Origin: Bdellovibrio sp.
Lineage (GTDB): Bacteria > Bdellovibrionota > Bdellovibrionia > Bdellovibrionales > Bdellovibrionaceae
Direction of reading: 5' to 3'
Assembly (NCBI GenBank): GCA_014378765.1
Contig: JACMNA010000069.1
Span: 1-64,000, forward strand
DNA length: 64,000 bases
The position numbers and the translations under genes are program-made. The notes beneath the pieces were generated by a model. That model was not told the origin of the DNA, searched no databases, and saw only the letters and a list, made by a program, of their open reading frames with translations. Position 1 is the stretch's first letter. Every line of letters starts with the position of its first letter. Of the stretch, positions 31,492 through 40,440 are shown piece by piece.

Positions 31492-33165
31492 TTATGCGAC
31501 TCGGTTAACAGTTGCGCCTTTGGTTCCACCGTACGTTCTAACCGCGGCACTTGTTGCGGCGTCGTTCGTCAAAGTAGCTCCCGAAGTGCCTGCGCCACCT
31601 ACTGATTTATCTGTGCCGTAAGTAGCGCGACCACCGGGTTGTTGCCCCAGATTTTGTTGGAATTGATTCCAAAATTCGCGTTGCTTACCTTCAGATCCGC
31701 CCTGATTTAAGTTTGACTGAAATCCAGCGTTGTTGTCAGTATTTGTTGCGTTCACTGTCTCAATTCTAACATGTTCTACACTTAAACGGTGCGCAGCTAG
31801 ACCCGACTTCAGTTCAGATAGACTGTCTTCGATCATTTTTTTGACAGATTTGTCTTGGGTCTGAATTTCTATGTTCACTTTACCGTCTTGTAAAAGAACT
31901 TTCAGCTGCACTTCGCCCATTCCTTCAGGTGACATCGTTACTTTCATTTCGCCGCCGCCCTTAGTTACCAAAAACTTGGCTTGGCTCATGATTTCTTGAA
32001 TGTTCTTGTCGTGGTTAGCTTCAAGCTTGTTAGCTTGCGCTTCCGCGGCTTTATCTGTTGGCGCGGCGAATGACGTTTTAAAATCGGTGTGTGATTGACC
32101 GGCGTGCTGAGGACCATCGTTTTTCAAAGCGCCTAACTTTAAATCTTTTAACGCCTCTTTGGCGTTTTCGTCTTTAGATTCAAATTGACTTGAACTTTGT
32201 TCGTGTCCTACCGGCTGCGCCATCTGTTTTTTTAGCTGATCTAATACTGATTGCTCGAAAGCTAAGGCTTTCTCGGGCGCAATATTTTTATCGGCTTCAA
32301 ATGATTTCATCTTTTGCAGTAATTCAGTTCCTGACATCTGCTTTTGCGCGTCAGGCTGAAAACCAACGGCAGCCCCCAATTGCTTTTCCATTTCAGCGGC
32401 CGATGTGGCGGCGTCTTGGGCTGGACTAGCGGGCGTTTGGGCGGCCTTCAATTGCTGCTCAAGACGTGAAACCATCTGTTGATCGTAATCAGCTGGGCTT
32501 GCACTGGCCTGAATTTTTTGTTCAGGCATTTCAACTGCTGGCATCTCTGAAACTTCTTCGGGTACGGGAGCGCTTGACGCCTGTATCGACAGTTCTAGAT
32601 TAGCCAACGCTTGCGCTTGCAACTTTGAATTGGCTTCAAGTTGTTGATCAACTTTTTGACCTTCAACTTGCGCTGGGCCTTTAACCAATTGCTCAGCACT
32701 TTGGTTTGATTGCGCGCCGGCCGCTTTTATCTCGGCGTTACCAGCTTGATTTTCTGCTACTTTGTTGATTCCGACTTCGATCTCTGCCAAATCTATCTTA
32801 GATTCGGGGATTTCAATTTCACTCTCGGTTGAGGCCATGATATTTGAAATCATCTTATCGTCGTTATCTTCCGTCATCTTCCTTTTTATTCCCCCAGATG
32901 ACTTCTTTTCTTTCTTAGCAGCGACCAAGTCTTTATCTTCTTTCCGGGCGTCTTTCGCCTGGTTGCTTTCGCTGGATTCTGGCTTCTGTTTGTTTTTTTC
33001 ACTCTGCTTAGCTGCTTCTTTATTTAGGAGCATCTTTTCTTTGAGTGTTTTATCAAACTCTGCTTTAGCATCCGAAGACTCTCGAAAATCTTTTTTGTTT
33101 TCGAGCTTTGACTCAGGCGTCACTCCCTTTTGTGGGGGGCCGACACTGATCATTTTTTCTAGCAC
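31492..33165 (-). CDS. fliK: Flagellar hook-length control protein FliK
   Basis: A 557-aa protein with a long, low-complexity N-terminal part rich in Gln/Ala/Glu/Lys (about 1-390), the molecular-ruler region, and a conserved C-terminal Flg_hook domain ('GGGEMKVTMSPEGMGEVQLKVLLQDGKVNIEIQTQDKSVKKMIEDSLSELKSGLAAH'; about 400-475) that switches export specificity at FlhB. The tail is Gly/Ala/Thr-rich. GTG 33165 has AGGAGG close upstream. Clear by domain and by position between motE and flgD. Confidence 0.9.
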   Translation of the reverse strand: MLEKMISVGPPQKGVTPESKLENKKDFRESSDAKAEFDKTLKEKMLLNKEAAKQSEKNKQKPESSESNQAKDARKEDKDLVAAKKEKKSSGGIKRKMTEDNDDKMISNIMASTESEIEIPESKIDLAEIEVGINKVAENQAGNAEIKAAGAQSNQSAEQLVKGPAQVEGQKVDQQLEANSKLQAQALANLELSIQASSAPVPEEVSEMPAVEMPEQKIQASASPADYDQQMVSRLEQQLKAAQTPASPAQDAATSAAEMEKQLGAAVGFQPDAQKQMSGTELLQKMKSFEADKNIAPEKALAFEQSVLDQLKKQMAQPVGHEQSSSQFESKDENAKEALKDLKLGALKNDGPQHAGQSHTDFKTSFAAPTDKAAEAQANKLEANHDKNIQEIMSQAKFLVTKGGGEMKVTMSPEGMGEVQLKVLLQDGKVNIEIQTQDKSVKKMIEDSLSELKSGLAAHRLSVEHVRIETVNATNTDNNAGFQSNLNQGGSEGKQREFWNQFQQNLGQQPGGRATYGTDKSVGGAGTSGATLTNDAATSAAVRTYGGTKGATVNRVA

Positions 33166-33206
33166 TTGCCTCCTTGGCTTGTTGGTTAATCGTTCTTACT
33201 AACTTC

Positions 33207-33950
33207 CTACTTGCTGGCTGGGACTCTGTACCCAGCAAAGCGTTCGGCAAAAACTTGCGCCTTTTCAGGCTTTATTAAATTTAAAATATCGGCCGCACTT
33301 TTTTTCTTCATGCGTCCTAAAATCTCGATCACTAAATCTTCATCTAAATTTTCAAAAACCTTAGCCGCCTGCTGTGGCTTCATATTGGTATACATCTGAA
33401 CCAAAGTTTCCACTTTGCCATCATCTAACTTAATTTTTTCTTCAAGCGCGGTTGAAATTTTTAAGCGCGTCTCTTCTAACTTTTTAAGCTTCTCTTCGAT
33501 TTCTTCTTTTTGCTTTGCGATCTCACCCGCAAGCTTATTTAAAGCTTCTTCTTTTTGATCAAGCTGCTTTTTTCGTTCTGCCAGTTTAAACAAATAATCT
33601 GAGTCATCGGCAGGCTTTTCTAGTATCGATTTTGACTCTAGCGGGCTGGCCGCAACCGAGTGATCGGCCGAAGTAGCAACGGCGGCTGGCGGCGCGATCG
33701 CTTTTTCTTCGGCTTGCGCCAGACCAACACCAATTTCAATTCGCTTGATCTGCGCTTCAATGACTTCAAAATTATCAACCAAGACAATGCCAAGGCCGGC
33801 CACGATCAAAAAACTAAATAACGATTTAATCGGAAATGCCGATTTCTTCTTGGGCTTTTTAGAATAAGCCGAAGCTTTACCCACGGGCACATACTTCTTT
33901 TGCGAAGTTTGCTTTGCATTTTTAAAAAACTGATCATATCCCGTCTTCAT
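33207..33950 (-). CDS. MotE-like flagellar protein (MgtE N-domain-like)
   Basis: A 247-aa protein with one membrane helix (about residues 34-54), a long coiled coil (about 105-175: repeated Lys/Glu heptads), and a C-terminal MgtE-N-like domain ('LVQMYTNMKPQQAAKVFENLDEDLVIEILGRMKKKSAADILNLI'). This combination defines MotE, a chaperone/stator-associated factor first seen in alphaproteobacteria, and its relatives between fliJ and fliK. ATG 33950 with AAGGGA upstream is preferred to the ATG at 33974; it overlaps the fliJ end by 17 nt. Confidence 0.82.
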   Translation of the reverse strand: MKTGYDQFFKNAKQTSQKKYVPVGKASAYSKKPKKKSAFPIKSLFSFLIVAGLGIVLVDNFEVIEAQIKRIEIGVGLAQAEEKAIAPPAAVATSADHSVAASPLESKSILEKPADDSDYLFKLAERKKQLDQKEEALNKLAGEIAKQKEEIEEKLKKLEETRLKISTALEEKIKLDDGKVETLVQMYTNMKPQQAAKVFENLDEDLVIEILGRMKKKSAADILNLIKPEKAQVFAERFAGYRVPASK

Positions 33951-34410
33951 GACTTCCCTTAAGTGGATTTTCAATCCTTGAAAATCTTAAAACCGATAGC
34001 TCATCCATCTCGGCTTGTTCTTTTTTATCAACTTCAAGTAAGAACTCAGTTTTCTTCTTTTCTTTAAGCTTCTCTATTATCTTAACCTCAATTAGCGCTT
34101 GTCGCAAAATTTCGCGACGAGCCTCGACTAATTTTTCTAATCCAAGCAGACGTTGGTTTTGCTGGCTTATCCGAAGGTCTTGCCCCGTTAGGAACTGATT
34201 GATCTGCTCGACCGATTGAGTCCAGGTGTTCTTGGTCTGTACTTCCTGCGCCCGTTGCTCGAGAGAGGCCGCTTTGAGTTCGATCATGCTCTGTAATTTT
34301 GCTTGCTCGCCGTTCAATACCACTTGCGCTTCAAGAAAATCTTTCTTAGCCAGATCAACTAAAATAGAACGGTGTCTTAAAACTTTTTCTAAAGAAAATT
34401 TAAATTTCAT
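33934..34410 (-). CDS. fliJ: Flagellar export chaperone FliJ
   Basis: A 158-aa, almost entirely helical coiled-coil protein: 'FKFSLEKVLRHRSILVDLAKKDFLEAQ' start and many Lys/Glu/Gln heptads, the size and composition of FliJ, which links the FliI ATPase ring to the export gate. Located between fliI and motE, as in most flagellar operons. Sequence conservation in this family is low, so the call leans on position and coiled-coil form. Confidence 0.85.
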   Translation of the reverse strand: MKFKFSLEKVLRHRSILVDLAKKDFLEAQVVLNGEQAKLQSMIELKAASLEQRAQEVQTKNTWTQSVEQINQFLTGQDLRISQQNQRLLGLEKLVEARREILRQALIEVKIIEKLKEKKKTEFLLEVDKKEQAEMDELSVLRFSRIENPLKGSHEDGI

Positions 34411-34440
34411 GAACTACTTTCAATGTTATTGAATTTATGC

Positions 34441-35760
34441 TTAAGCGCCCATCGTAATCTGTGCGAGTCCGCGCAAACACTGAGTCATATTGGAATGGTC
34501 TTCGGTTTTTTGTTTTAAAAAATCATTGATGGGATCAATCATCTTAATGGCTCTATCAATTTTAGGATTTGCGCCCGCCTTATAAGCTCCCACGTTAATC
34601 AAGTCTTCGGCTTCGCGATACACCGCTAAGGTTTCGCGGAGTTTTTGGGCCATTCGGACGTGATCAGGTGTGGCCACGGCTTTCATAACTCGACTGGCGC
34701 TTTGCAAAATATCAATCGCGGGGTAATGACCTTTTTGGGCCATCGCACGGCTTAAAACAATATGTCCATCCACGATCGAACGAACGGCGTCTCCGATTGG
34801 ATCATTCATATCATCGCCATCCACCAGCGTGGTATAGAAACCTGTTATCGAACCTGAGTTTTCAAAATTTCCGGCACGCTCTAATAATTTAGGTAAAGTT
34901 GAAAATACTGACGGCGTGTAACCTTTGGTACTTGGTGGTTCACCGATGCTTAAACCGATTTCTCGCATAGCCATTGCAAATCGAGTAACTGAATCCATGA
35001 CTAATAAAACATTTTTGCCAAGCCCTGCAAAGTGCTCGGCAATTGCGGTCGCGACGAAAGCGCCACGCATACGCAGTAACGGGCTTTGATCACTGGTCAC
35101 GCAAACGACAACGGTTTTTTTCATTCCGCTTTCGCCCAATTCATTTTCAATAAATTCGCGAACCTCTCGGCCTCGCTCGCCAATAAGCGCAATCACGTTG
35201 ATGTCGGCGTCGGTTTGTTGGGCCATCATTCCCATTAACACGGACTTACCTACGCCCGAACCAGCCATAATTGCGACCCGCTGCCCGCGACCCGCGGTTA
35301 ACGCCGCATTAATCGCCCGCACGCCCACATCTAAAAATTCGCGAATAGGTTGACGCTTTAATGGATTAACTATTTCACTGTATAAAGAAATCTCTTTCAT
35401 TTCTTCCATCGGCGGACCTTCATCTAAAGGTTGACCTAAACCATCGACGACCCGACCTAACAAATCATTACTAACTTTTACGGTCGCAATTGATTTTGAT
35501 AATGTAATTTTAGAACCCATCGAAATGCCGCGCATGCCACCAAGGCTCATCATCAAAACGTGACGATCTTTAAATCCTACGACTTCCGCTAATAACGGCT
35601 TATCCGACACGGCGGTTTGAATTTCGCAAATACTGCCGACACTCACGCCAGGAATAAATCCTTTAATCAGTAAGCCAGTCACCTCAGTGACCTTGCCGCT
35701 GTCTTTAGTTAAATGGGCGGCGTTTAGGATTGTATGATATTTTTCAAAGTTAAGACTCAT
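34441..35760 (-). CDS. fliI: Flagellum-specific ATPase FliI
   Basis: A 439-aa F1-beta-like ATPase powering export. Walker A 'AGSGVGKSVLM' at about residue 165, 'LIGERGREVREFIE', Walker B 'VLLVMDSVTRFAMAMREIGLS', and the export-type motif 'GEPPSTKGYTPSVFS' (PS-K/R-GYPPS relative) that separates it from ATP synthase. Length typical. The start overlaps the fliH stop (ATGA). Confidence 0.96.
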   Translation of the reverse strand: MSLNFEKYHTILNAAHLTKDSGKVTEVTGLLIKGFIPGVSVGSICEIQTAVSDKPLLAEVVGFKDRHVLMMSLGGMRGISMGSKITLSKSIATVKVSNDLLGRVVDGLGQPLDEGPPMEEMKEISLYSEIVNPLKRQPIREFLDVGVRAINAALTAGRGQRVAIMAGSGVGKSVLMGMMAQQTDADINVIALIGERGREVREFIENELGESGMKKTVVVCVTSDQSPLLRMRGAFVATAIAEHFAGLGKNVLLVMDSVTRFAMAMREIGLSIGEPPSTKGYTPSVFSTLPKLLERAGNFENSGSITGFYTTLVDGDDMNDPIGDAVRSIVDGHIVLSRAMAQKGHYPAIDILQSASRVMKAVATPDHVRMAQKLRETLAVYREAEDLINVGAYKAGANPKIDRAIKMIDPINDFLKQKTEDHSNMTQCLRGLAQITMGA

Positions 35761-36545
35761 GGATTTCCAATGGGTGACTTCACTTTAGGTAATGCTTCTT
35801 TTAATTCGGTCCACAATTTGTGAACCCTTTCTTCAATTCGCGCATCTATGACGCCGTAATTTGTTTCAACGATACAGCTTCCCGGAGTGACTTGATCAGA
35901 ATCAACGAATTTAATATTTTTCATAAACTCATTTTCACGCATCGGGTTTTTCTGCATTTGTTCTAAGAATTCTAGCTGCCCCGGATTAATCAAAACGCTA
36001 ACATGCTCTTCAACTTGCGCCGTTTCGATGGCCGCCTTAATAACTTTTAAAACTGAATCCGGATTTTGTTCAATATGATCAAACGCGACCTTACAGGCAA
36101 TATCATAAATCAGGCGCATGATATGAGCCTCGTTTTGATAAATCAGTTCTTCTTTAATATGGTTAATACTTTCAGTTAATTTATAAATTTCTTCGGTGCG
36201 ATCATTAAGTTCGGACGTTTTTTCTTGGTGCGCCTGCTTGAAACCTTCGTCCCTTCCTAATTCGTACGCTTTTTTATAAGCCTCTTCTTGCAGAAGTGCT
36301 AACTTATCTAAAACTTTTTGTTCAACCTTTTGCTCTTCGGAAAGTCTTTCGATTTCTTCTACACCCGTAGTGGTTCTTAAAACTTCACTTAATAAGAAAT
36401 CTGAACCACGTTCTTTTTGTTTTAGGTAATCGACCGCCGCGGCCGGCGTACCAAAATCAAATTGCTTGGGCACGTAATCCAAAACCGAAACATCAGTCGG
36501 AGCTTTGTTGTCCTCTAATTTTTTGAGAACATTAGACCATCGCAT
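35757..36545 (-). CDS. fliH: Flagellar export regulator FliH
   Basis: A 262-aa stator of the export ATPase. N-terminal polar region, a central coiled coil ('LALLQEEAYKKAYELGRDEGFKQAHQEKTSELNDRTEEI' stretch with the G-x3-G-type 'ELGRDEG'), and a C-terminal FliH/HrpE-like alpha/beta domain ('CKVAFDHIEQNPDSVLKVIKAAIE', 'VSVLINPGQLEFL', 'GSCIVETNYGVIDARIEERV'). The start is ambiguous: ATG 36545, ATG 36551 and GTG 36560 are all in frame; 36545 has the best-spaced GGCGG. The start overlaps the fliG end. Confidence 0.88.
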   Translation of the reverse strand: MRWSNVLKKLEDNKAPTDVSVLDYVPKQFDFGTPAAAVDYLKQKERGSDFLLSEVLRTTTGVEEIERLSEEQKVEQKVLDKLALLQEEAYKKAYELGRDEGFKQAHQEKTSELNDRTEEIYKLTESINHIKEELIYQNEAHIMRLIYDIACKVAFDHIEQNPDSVLKVIKAAIETAQVEEHVSVLINPGQLEFLEQMQKNPMRENEFMKNIKFVDSDQVTPGSCIVETNYGVIDARIEERVHKLWTELKEALPKVKSPIGNP

Positions 36546-37566
36546 CTTCATTACCGCCACGTGCTATGATAATTTTTCCTTCAACTTCAAGTCGGCGAGC
36601 TACGTTAACGATCTCTTGCTGAGCGGACTCAACGTCAGATAGACGCGCTGGCCCCATGTTCGACAGATCTTCACGTAACATTTCGGCCGCACGGGCAGAA
36701 ATGTTTTTAAATACTTTATTCTTAATGTCTTCATTGGCGGTTTTAAGGGCCAATAACAGACGATCATTCGGAACTTCTTTAAGTAGAATCTGAATACCGC
36801 GATCATCAATTTTAGCGATATCTTCAAAAACGAACATTAGCTTACGAATTTCTTCGGCCAATAACGGATCTTTTTCTTCAAGGCGCGACATAATCGATTG
36901 CTCGGTATTTTTATCCATAACGTTAAGCATTTCGGCCACCGGTTGTACGCCCCCTAATGACGCTTGTTCAACCGTGTGTGAATTCGCTAATTGGTTTTTT
37001 AAAACTTTATCAATTTCCGCAATCAACTCGGGGTCAACGTTATCTAAGTTAGCCATTCGCAGTACAACTTCAGCTTGTAATGATTCCGGCAAACGACGTA
37101 AAACTTCACCCTTTTTTTCTGGCTCTAAATGCGCCAAAATAACGGCCACCGTTTGGGGGTGCTCGTTCACTAAAAATGTTGATAGCGATTTGGCATCAAC
37201 CATTTCAAGTGACTCTAAAGTACGACCCGAACCGGAATTAATATTTAATCCGCCTAAAATAGCGCGCGCGCGTTCTTCACCTAGCGCATCAACGATAGTT
37301 TCTTTACTAGCCATACTTTCCGAGAAGATATAATCCTCAGATTCACTGACCATCTCGTAATACTCTTCAAGTACCCGCTTAGTAATATGCACGGGTACGA
37401 TTTTAAACTTAGACATCAAATGAATTAATTTACGAATATCACCATCGTCCATTTTTTTAAATAAAACTTTAATTGCATCGCGCCCCAAATAATTGACTAG
37501 AATTGCGGCTTTATCGACGCCGCGCAGAGATTCATAATCAATATTATCATATTTGCTTGCCCGCAT
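36532..37566 (-). CDS. fliG: Flagellar motor switch protein FliG
   Basis: A 344-aa switch/rotor protein. The N-domain binds FliF ('LRGVDKAAILVNYLGRDA'), the middle domain holds 'EHPQTVAVILAHLEPEKKGEVLRRLPE' with the EHPQ motif for FliM, and the C-domain has 'MFVFEDIAKIDDRGIQILLKEVPNDRLLLALKTA' with the charged ridge that contacts the stator, and 'RAAEMLREDL'. Full length. The ATG overlaps the fliF stop by one base. Confidence 0.96.
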   Translation of the reverse strand: MRASKYDNIDYESLRGVDKAAILVNYLGRDAIKVLFKKMDDGDIRKLIHLMSKFKIVPVHITKRVLEEYYEMVSESEDYIFSESMASKETIVDALGEERARAILGGLNINSGSGRTLESLEMVDAKSLSTFLVNEHPQTVAVILAHLEPEKKGEVLRRLPESLQAEVVLRMANLDNVDPELIAEIDKVLKNQLANSHTVEQASLGGVQPVAEMLNVMDKNTEQSIMSRLEEKDPLLAEEIRKLMFVFEDIAKIDDRGIQILLKEVPNDRLLLALKTANEDIKNKVFKNISARAAEMLREDLSNMGPARLSDVESAQQEIVNVARRLEVEGKIIIARGGNEDAMV

Positions 37567-39218
37567 TATGATTCCTTCCTAGAAACCCACATGTTCAGGG
37601 CGCTTGAGGCTTTTTCTTCATCTTTTTGCATTAAATTCATAATTCGATCTTTTAACAATTCGCTCTCCGCTTTTTCTGGATCCACTGACTCTTGTAAGAT
37701 TGGTAACATGCCACCTAAGCCCGGCAGAGAATTATCAATCGAATGCAATTCTTCTAGCTCTTCGATGGTACGCGGTAACATTTCTTCAACTGAATCGGTG
37801 AATGAATCGGTAATCCATTGCATAAACGGTCTGATCACCATGAAGAAGAAAAGCAGTAACGCAAATCCTAACAAGCCCCACTTAAATAAAGACTGTACTA
37901 ATTTCTTTTTTTCTAAGGTCGTTAATATTTTTTCGCTTTCTGAAAAATCTTCAGGTTGAAACTGAATAGATTCAATTCGAACCGCATCACCGCGCCCAGC
38001 AACGTAACCGATCGCGTTCTTTACTAAGGATTCGTATTTTGCAATTTCTTCGGCCGTCCGTGGGGCCCACTTGGTTTCAGTTGTTCCGTCCGGCTTTGTC
38101 GTCGTCGTTGGAACACTGTCAATTAAAACCGCCACACTAATTTTTTCAACTCCGCCGGCAGCTTCTTTAATATTTTTTACGGTTTTTGGTACTTCGTAGT
38201 TAACGGTCTTTAATTCTTTTTTCACATCTTGTCTAAAGCCAACTTGCCCATTGTTATCTTCAGCGCCCGGAATATTTGATCGCGAGCCTGGAACTCCGGT
38301 AGGATTCGTACGTGACCCGTCCAAAGATTCTTCTTGAGAGGTTTGCGATCGGATAGCGGATTTATCGGCATCTACGCTTTCTTCGACGGCCGAAACGACT
38401 TTGTGATTAATTGTCGCATCAACTTTGGCAACAATTTTTCCGTGGCCAACAACTTTTGATAAAATAGTCTCAATGCGATTTTCTAAATCTTTTTCGATAC
38501 TTTGTTTTAATTCGCGAATTTCATTTGAAGCGCCGGTAGCCCCATCGGACTGACGTGAAAGCATTTTGCCGCGCTCATCTAGTACCGTTACGCGTTCTGC
38601 GTCCATGCCTTCAACTGCGTTGGCCACTAAAAATCGAATTCCGCGAACTTGATCAGCGGAAAGCTCTTTACCCGGGTTTAATTCTAAAACAATCGACGCC
38701 GACGGTGGTGATGATTCTTCCATGATCGTCTTTTTTGCCGGCAATGCTAAAATAACTTTCGACTGACGAACCGCCGATAAAGTATTGATCGCGCGCATTA
38801 ACTCACCTTGCAGGGCCCGTTGGTAATTAATTTTTTGTGCGTACGAATTAATTCCAAATTCTTGCTTATCAAATAATTCTAAACCGATGTTGCCCATGCG
38901 TGACGAGCCCACCTCAGCCATTAATTGCATTTGGGTGGCGTGCAGAAGTTCTTTTGGTACCGTGATCGTTTTTCCATCTTCTTTAAGTTGGTAAGGCGTA
39001 TTTTTTGAACTTAGTTTTTCAACGATCGTTGGCATTTGATCAGCCGGAATATTTGTTAACAACACGGCGTAATCTTTGCCTGAAGTCATAAAAACCACTG
39101 CGGCCACCGCTAGCATTCCAATTAATAACGAAGCAACTAGTGCTAAACGTTTGGTAGGACCTAATGATTTATAAAATTCTTGGAACTGACCAAGCAAACC
39201 GCCGAATATCTTCTCCAC
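37566..39218 (-). CDS. fliF: Flagellar MS-ring protein FliF
   Basis: A 550-aa inner-membrane ring protein with two membrane helices (about 24-45 and 440-462). The periplasmic part carries the YscJ/FliF domain ('DYAVLLTNIPADQMPTIVEKLSSKNTPYQLKEDGKTITVP', 'FGINSYAQKINYQRALQGELMRAINTL', 'KVILALPAKKTIMEE'). The C-terminal cytoplasmic tail ends in the acidic FliG-binding segment. Length and topology are standard. Confidence 0.95.
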   Translation of the reverse strand: MEKIFGGLLGQFQEFYKSLGPTKRLALVASLLIGMLAVAAVVFMTSGKDYAVLLTNIPADQMPTIVEKLSSKNTPYQLKEDGKTITVPKELLHATQMQLMAEVGSSRMGNIGLELFDKQEFGINSYAQKINYQRALQGELMRAINTLSAVRQSKVILALPAKKTIMEESSPPSASIVLELNPGKELSADQVRGIRFLVANAVEGMDAERVTVLDERGKMLSRQSDGATGASNEIRELKQSIEKDLENRIETILSKVVGHGKIVAKVDATINHKVVSAVEESVDADKSAIRSQTSQEESLDGSRTNPTGVPGSRSNIPGAEDNNGQVGFRQDVKKELKTVNYEVPKTVKNIKEAAGGVEKISVAVLIDSVPTTTTKPDGTTETKWAPRTAEEIAKYESLVKNAIGYVAGRGDAVRIESIQFQPEDFSESEKILTTLEKKKLVQSLFKWGLLGFALLLFFFMVIRPFMQWITDSFTDSVEEMLPRTIEELEELHSIDNSLPGLGGMLPILQESVDPEKAESELLKDRIMNLMQKDEEKASSALNMWVSRKES

Positions 39219-39219
39219 A

Positions 39220-39543
39220 TTACACCTGCATCTTCATAATTTCTTGGTAAGCATCAATAATTTTATTTCGAACTTGCACCATTGCACGTAAGGCAATGTC
39301 TGCTTTTTCGGCCGCTAGCATTACGCCCGCAATATCATCGGTTTTACCCGTTGAAAGTTCTTGCATTTTTTTATCTGAATCTAAATGTAATTGATTAACA
39401 TTTCCGACCGCTTCTTTTAGTGTGTCTGCGAATGAAGGGCCCGCATCTTTGGTTGATTGCGATGGATCAAGCTTAATTGATTTATTATCAAGACTGCCCG
39501 TTTCAAGAAATTTTTTCGCACTTGAGATCGTAAAACCATCCAT
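39220..39543 (-). CDS. fliE: Flagellar hook-basal body protein FliE
   Basis: A 107-aa junction protein joining the MS ring and rod. 'GPSFADTLKEAVGNVNQLHLDSDKKMQELSTGKTDDIAGVMLAAEKADIALRAMVQVRNKIIDAYQEIMKMQV' is the complete FliE domain (the region after residue 33). AAGGGAG precedes the ATG at 39543. Ends one base before fliF. Confidence 0.94.
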   Translation of the reverse strand: MDGFTISSAKKFLETGSLDNKSIKLDPSQSTKDAGPSFADTLKEAVGNVNQLHLDSDKKMQELSTGKTDDIAGVMLAAEKADIALRAMVQVRNKIIDAYQEIMKMQV

Positions 39544-39583
39544 GGTCTGTACTCCCTTTAAATAAAACTGTTAACTAGTTAAA

Positions 39584-40027
39584 TTATCTACCAATTTCAA
39601 GTGCGCTCAAAGCCATATCTTTGGTTGTTTGAATAGCCTGTACGTTAGCCTCGTAAGAACGAGACGCTTGTATCATGTTGGTCATCTCTTCCATTAAATT
39701 TACATTAGGATAAGCCACGTAACCTTCTTCATTTGCATCCGGATGATTCGGCTCAAATTTTAACAGCGGCGCTTTTTTATCGTAAGTCACATCACTAACT
39801 TGCACTCGATTAAAGTCGGCCTTTGGATCATTTGCGCCAATGATATCGCCGAAGGTCTGGGTATCGGGCACCGATTCAAAAACTACATCTTTTCGGCGGT
39901 ACGGACCACCCTCCGGGGTTTTCGTTGTATTGATGTTTGCGATATTTGAAGAAATAGAATTCATACGCTGCCGTTGTGCCGTCATACCGCTGCCACTAAT
40001 TCTAAACCCTGATAAAAAATCACCCAT
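39584..40027 (-). CDS. flgC: Flagellar basal-body rod protein FlgC
   Basis: A 147-aa proximal rod subunit. N-terminal 'FRISGSGMTAQRQRMNSISSNIANINTTKTPEGGPYRRKDVVFE' is the rod signature with the FlgC-specific GGPYRRK, and 'GYVAYPNVNLMEEMTNMIQASRSYEANVQAIQTTKDMALSALEIGR' closes the protein. Lies 8 nt downstream of flgB. Confidence 0.95.
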   Translation of the reverse strand: MGDFLSGFRISGSGMTAQRQRMNSISSNIANINTTKTPEGGPYRRKDVVFESVPDTQTFGDIIGANDPKADFNRVQVSDVTYDKKAPLLKFEPNHPDANEEGYVAYPNVNLMEEMTNMIQASRSYEANVQAIQTTKDMALSALEIGR

Positions 40028-40035
40028 ATATTAGC

Positions 40036-40440
40036 CTACTTTGTTTCGCTGATGGCGTATTTTAACGAAGCCATTTTTTTATTTATTAACTGTAACGCTG
40101 ATTTGTAAAGAATCGAGTTTTCCTGCAGCGCTGACATTTCTTTTTCCATATCAACCGTATTGCCATCATTGCTAACCGCGATGTCGGGATTTTCATAAAT
40201 ACCCGGTTCGACCGCGGGGTTTCCGCCCACCGAGTAATGTTCGGCACTACTTGTGCTTAAGGCTCCTTTGCCGTCGATATCAAGCGCGCGTGAAAGCGCC
40301 TCTTCGAATTCAACTTTCTTTGCGTGGTAATTTGGAGTTTCCGCATTAGCAATATTCGCCGATGTTACGTTATGGCGAATTTGCCGCATCTTAATCGAGG
40401 TTGCTAAAGCATCCGTTGTTTTATCGAACAGACTACTCAT
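40036..40440 (-). CDS. flgB: Flagellar basal-body rod protein FlgB
   Basis: A 134-aa proximal rod subunit: 'TDALATSIKMRQIRHNVTSANIANAETPNYHAKKVEFEEAL' at the N-terminus and 'NDGNTVDMEKEMSALQENSILYKSALQLINKKMASLKYAI' at the C-terminus match FlgB across its length. It follows the activator-like gene with a 4-nt overlap (ATGA). Confidence 0.94.
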   Translation of the reverse strand: MSSLFDKTTDALATSIKMRQIRHNVTSANIANAETPNYHAKKVEFEEALSRALDIDGKGALSTSSAEHYSVGGNPAVEPGIYENPDIAVSNDGNTVDMEKEMSALQENSILYKSALQLINKKMASLKYAISETK